From Deltaproteobacteria bacterium (lineage in GTDB: Bacteria > Myxococcota_A > Polyangia > Haliangiales > Haliangiaceae), in assembly GCA_013813945.1 (NCBI GenBank), contig JACCQV010000570.1:1-5973 (forward strand): a DNA stretch of 5,973 nucleotides, written 5' to 3'. Numbering within the stretch: the stretch's first letter is position 1; the number at the start of each line of letters is the position of its first letter. A program made the translations under genes and the position numbers. Shown piece after piece: positions 4,526 through 5,973 of the stretch. The notes beneath the pieces are model-generated. The model did not search any database. It saw only the letters and a list, made by a program, of their open reading frames with translations, and was not told the DNA's origin.

Positions 4526-5973
4526 GTGTCTCAGGGTGAGGCGTTCCAGGTCGGTCTCCGGATCGGCAAGTACGAGCTGACGCGCAAGCTCGGCGAGGGC
4601 GGCTTCGGCGTGCTGTTCGCTGCGCGTGACACCTCGCTCGAACGCGACCTCGCGATCAAGTTCCTCCACCCCCACCACAGCTCGAACCCCGAGCTCGTGA
4701 AGCGCTTCGTTCAGGAGGCGCGCTCGATCGCCAAGGTCGTTCACCCTGGCATCATCACCGTCTACGAGAGCGGCGAGGTCTGGGGAACCGGAACGGGAGC
4801 TGATGGCGCTGCGTTCATCATCATGGAGCTGCTGATCGGCGAGACGCTGACCCAGCGCATGAAAGCCAGCGGAGGTCGCCTCGCGCCGGCGACCGCGATG
4901 GAGATCTGCCGGCAGATCGCATCCGCGCTCGAGGCCGCGCATCGGCAGGGCGTGGTCCACCGCGATCTCAAGCCCGACAACGTCATGCTCGTGAAGGATC
5001 TCGCGCTCACGCTCGGCGAGCGCGCGAAGGTCCTCGACTTCGGGATCGCCAAGCTGGCGACCGCATCGCCGGCGGGTGCAACGCAGGCAGGCATGGTGTT
5101 CGGCACGCCCTGCTACATGGCGCCGGAGCAGTGCAAGTCGGCGGCAGATGCCAACCACAGCAGCGATATCTACTCGCTCGGCTGCATCCTGTTCGAGCTA
5201 GTCACCGGACGGACGCCGTTCGAGGGCGGCATGGCCGAGCTGATCGCCCATCACATCCTCACGCAGCCCCCGATCCCGAGCAGGATCATCCCGGGCTTGC
5301 CCTCGCACATCGACGACGTGATCGCCGCGATGCTCGCCAAGGATCCCAACAATCGGCCCGCGACGATGACCGTGGTCGAGGCGATCCTCGAGGAGCGGCG
5401 GCTCATGCCGGTCGCGCAGAAGCCCGGAAGTGGAGGACGCACGCGCACGCTCGGTGGCGCGCGACTCGCGACCAACCCGCCGCCAATCTTCGGCAAGCCG
5501 ATGGCGCCAGGGGCAAACCCGCTGCCCGGGATGCCGCCCCCGGCATCGACCGCGCACCACACCCCGGCGACGCCGATGCCCTCGGTGGCAGCGCCCTCCA
5601 CCACACCGGCGGTCGGATCGCCGACGACCTTGAGCTCTGCTGCCGGCATCGCCGCGAAGCTCGAGCGCAAGTCTTCCGCGAAGTGGTGGATCGCCGTACC
5701 GATCATCGTGGCCGCGGCCGCCGGCACCGTGATCGCGATCGGCCGTGGCGGTGATGGCGAGCCGACGCCAGAGCCTTCCGCGGGAAGCGCACCGACGGCA
5801 ACCACACAAAGCGCGGCCACGGCGACGAGCACCACCGCGACCGGAAGTGCAGCGACCGGCAGTGCAGCAACGGGCAGTGCAGAGACGGGAAGCGCCTCGA
5901 CGGGGAGCGCCGCGACGGCCCTTCCAACGACCGGTGCGGTTACCGCCAGCACCACGGCCACGGGCACCAACAC
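4526..5973 (+). CDS. Hanks-type Ser/Thr protein kinase with one membrane helix (3' end outside window)
   Basis: 482 full codons are visible and the frame is open at the right edge. The GTG at 4526 directly follows an in-frame TAG (4523-4525) and is the only usable start before the kinase domain. It phosphorylates Ser/Thr on proteins using ATP. The kinase domain spans about residues 16-290 with all key parts: Gly loop GEGGFG (23-28), ATP-binding Lys45 (AIK), helix-C Glu64, HRDLKPDN (145-152) with catalytic Asp147, metal-binding DFG (171-173), GTPCYMAPEQ (193-202), Asp214 and Arg277. It is therefore expected to be active, and the HRD Arg suggests control by activation-loop phosphorylation. A Pro-rich linker (about 294-368) leads to one membrane helix (about 387-405, WWIAVPIIVAAAAGTVIAI). 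After it comes a Thr/Ser/Ala/Gly-rich outer segment with five TGSAx repeats. The topology is PknB-like: kinase inside, C-terminus outside. No clear ribosome site precedes the GTG. Any sensor domain would lie beyond the window. Confidence 0.95.
   Translation, partial: MSQGEAFQVGLRIGKYELTRKLGEGGFGVLFAARDTSLERDLAIKFLHPHHSSNPELVKRFVQEARSIAKVVHPGIITVYESGEVWGTGTGADGAAFIIMELLIGETLTQRMKASGGRLAPATAMEICRQIASALEAAHRQGVVHRDLKPDNVMLVKDLALTLGERAKVLDFGIAKLATASPAGATQAGMVFGTPCYMAPEQCKSAADANHSSDIYSLGCILFELVTGRTPFEGGMAELIAHHILTQPPIPSRIIPGLPSHIDDVIAAMLAKDPNNRPATMTVVEAILEERRLMPVAQKPGSGGRTRTLGGARLATNPPPIFGKPMAPGANPLPGMPPPASTAHHTPATPMPSVAAPSTTPAVGSPTTLSSAAGIAAKLERKSSAKWWIAVPIIVAAAAGTVIAIGRGGDGEPTPEPSAGSAPTATTQSAATATSTTATGSAATGSAATGSAETGSASTGSAATALPTTGAVTASTTATGTN
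5840..5914 (+). repeat. Five tandem TGSAx pentapeptide repeats (15-bp units)
   Basis: Five 15-bp units encode TGSAA, TGSAA, TGSAE, TGSAS and TGSAA at residues 439-463 of the kinase. Gly is coded by GGA, GGC or GGG and Ser by AGT or AGC, so the units have diverged at silent positions while keeping the peptide. They lie just outside the membrane by the predicted topology and probably form a flexible, possibly modified, stalk. The opposite strand also reads as an open frame of Leu-Pro-Val-Ala repeats, which is a shadow. Confidence 0.85.

Noticed and set aside
5251..5973. Minus-strand open frame with Leu-Pro-Val-Ala repeats
   Set aside because: It is the complement of the kinase TGSAx repeats and Pro-rich linker, and has no independent support against a complete kinase domain.

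Overview
The window is GC-rich throughout, with strong G/C preference at third codon positions. It carries a large bacterial alpha-2-macroglobulin, a secreted M28 aminopeptidase and a Hanks-type Ser/Thr kinase with a Pro-rich linker, one membrane helix and a Thr/Ser/Ala/Gly-rich outer tail. That gene set suggests a large-genome myxobacterium-like bacterium; this assignment is an inference from gene content and composition, not from a marker gene.

Layout, left to right. Positions 1-2181 (+) hold the C-terminal 726 residues of an alpha-2-macroglobulin with an intact thioester motif; its start lies before the window. It converges on, and overlaps by 17 bp, a complete minus-strand gene (2165-3502) for a lipoprotein-type M28 zinc aminopeptidase with every metal ligand present. 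Next upstream on the minus strand, 47 bp away, is a 106-residue unrecognised protein (3550-3870) whose C-terminus is a duplicated nonapeptide. A 125-bp divergent intergenic region (3871-3995) separates it from a plus-strand 152-residue unrecognised protein (3996-4454). After 71 bp containing a local AT-rich patch comes a plus-strand Ser/Thr kinase gene (GTG start at 4526) that runs off the right edge. No stretch longer than 300 bp lacks a gene. I see no tRNA, rRNA, CRISPR array or insertion sequence.

How the genes may relate. The alpha-2-macroglobulin (a protease trap) and the aminopeptidase both act outside the cytoplasm, but they are convergent and so are not one operon. The 106-residue gene and the aminopeptidase could be co-transcribed, as could the 152-residue gene and the kinase. 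I cannot demonstrate a single multi-gene system. The best second-look items are a perfect hairpin at the convergent overlap, the double-ended membrane signals of the aminopeptidase, the unusual start regions of the two rightmost genes, and the two unrecognised small proteins.
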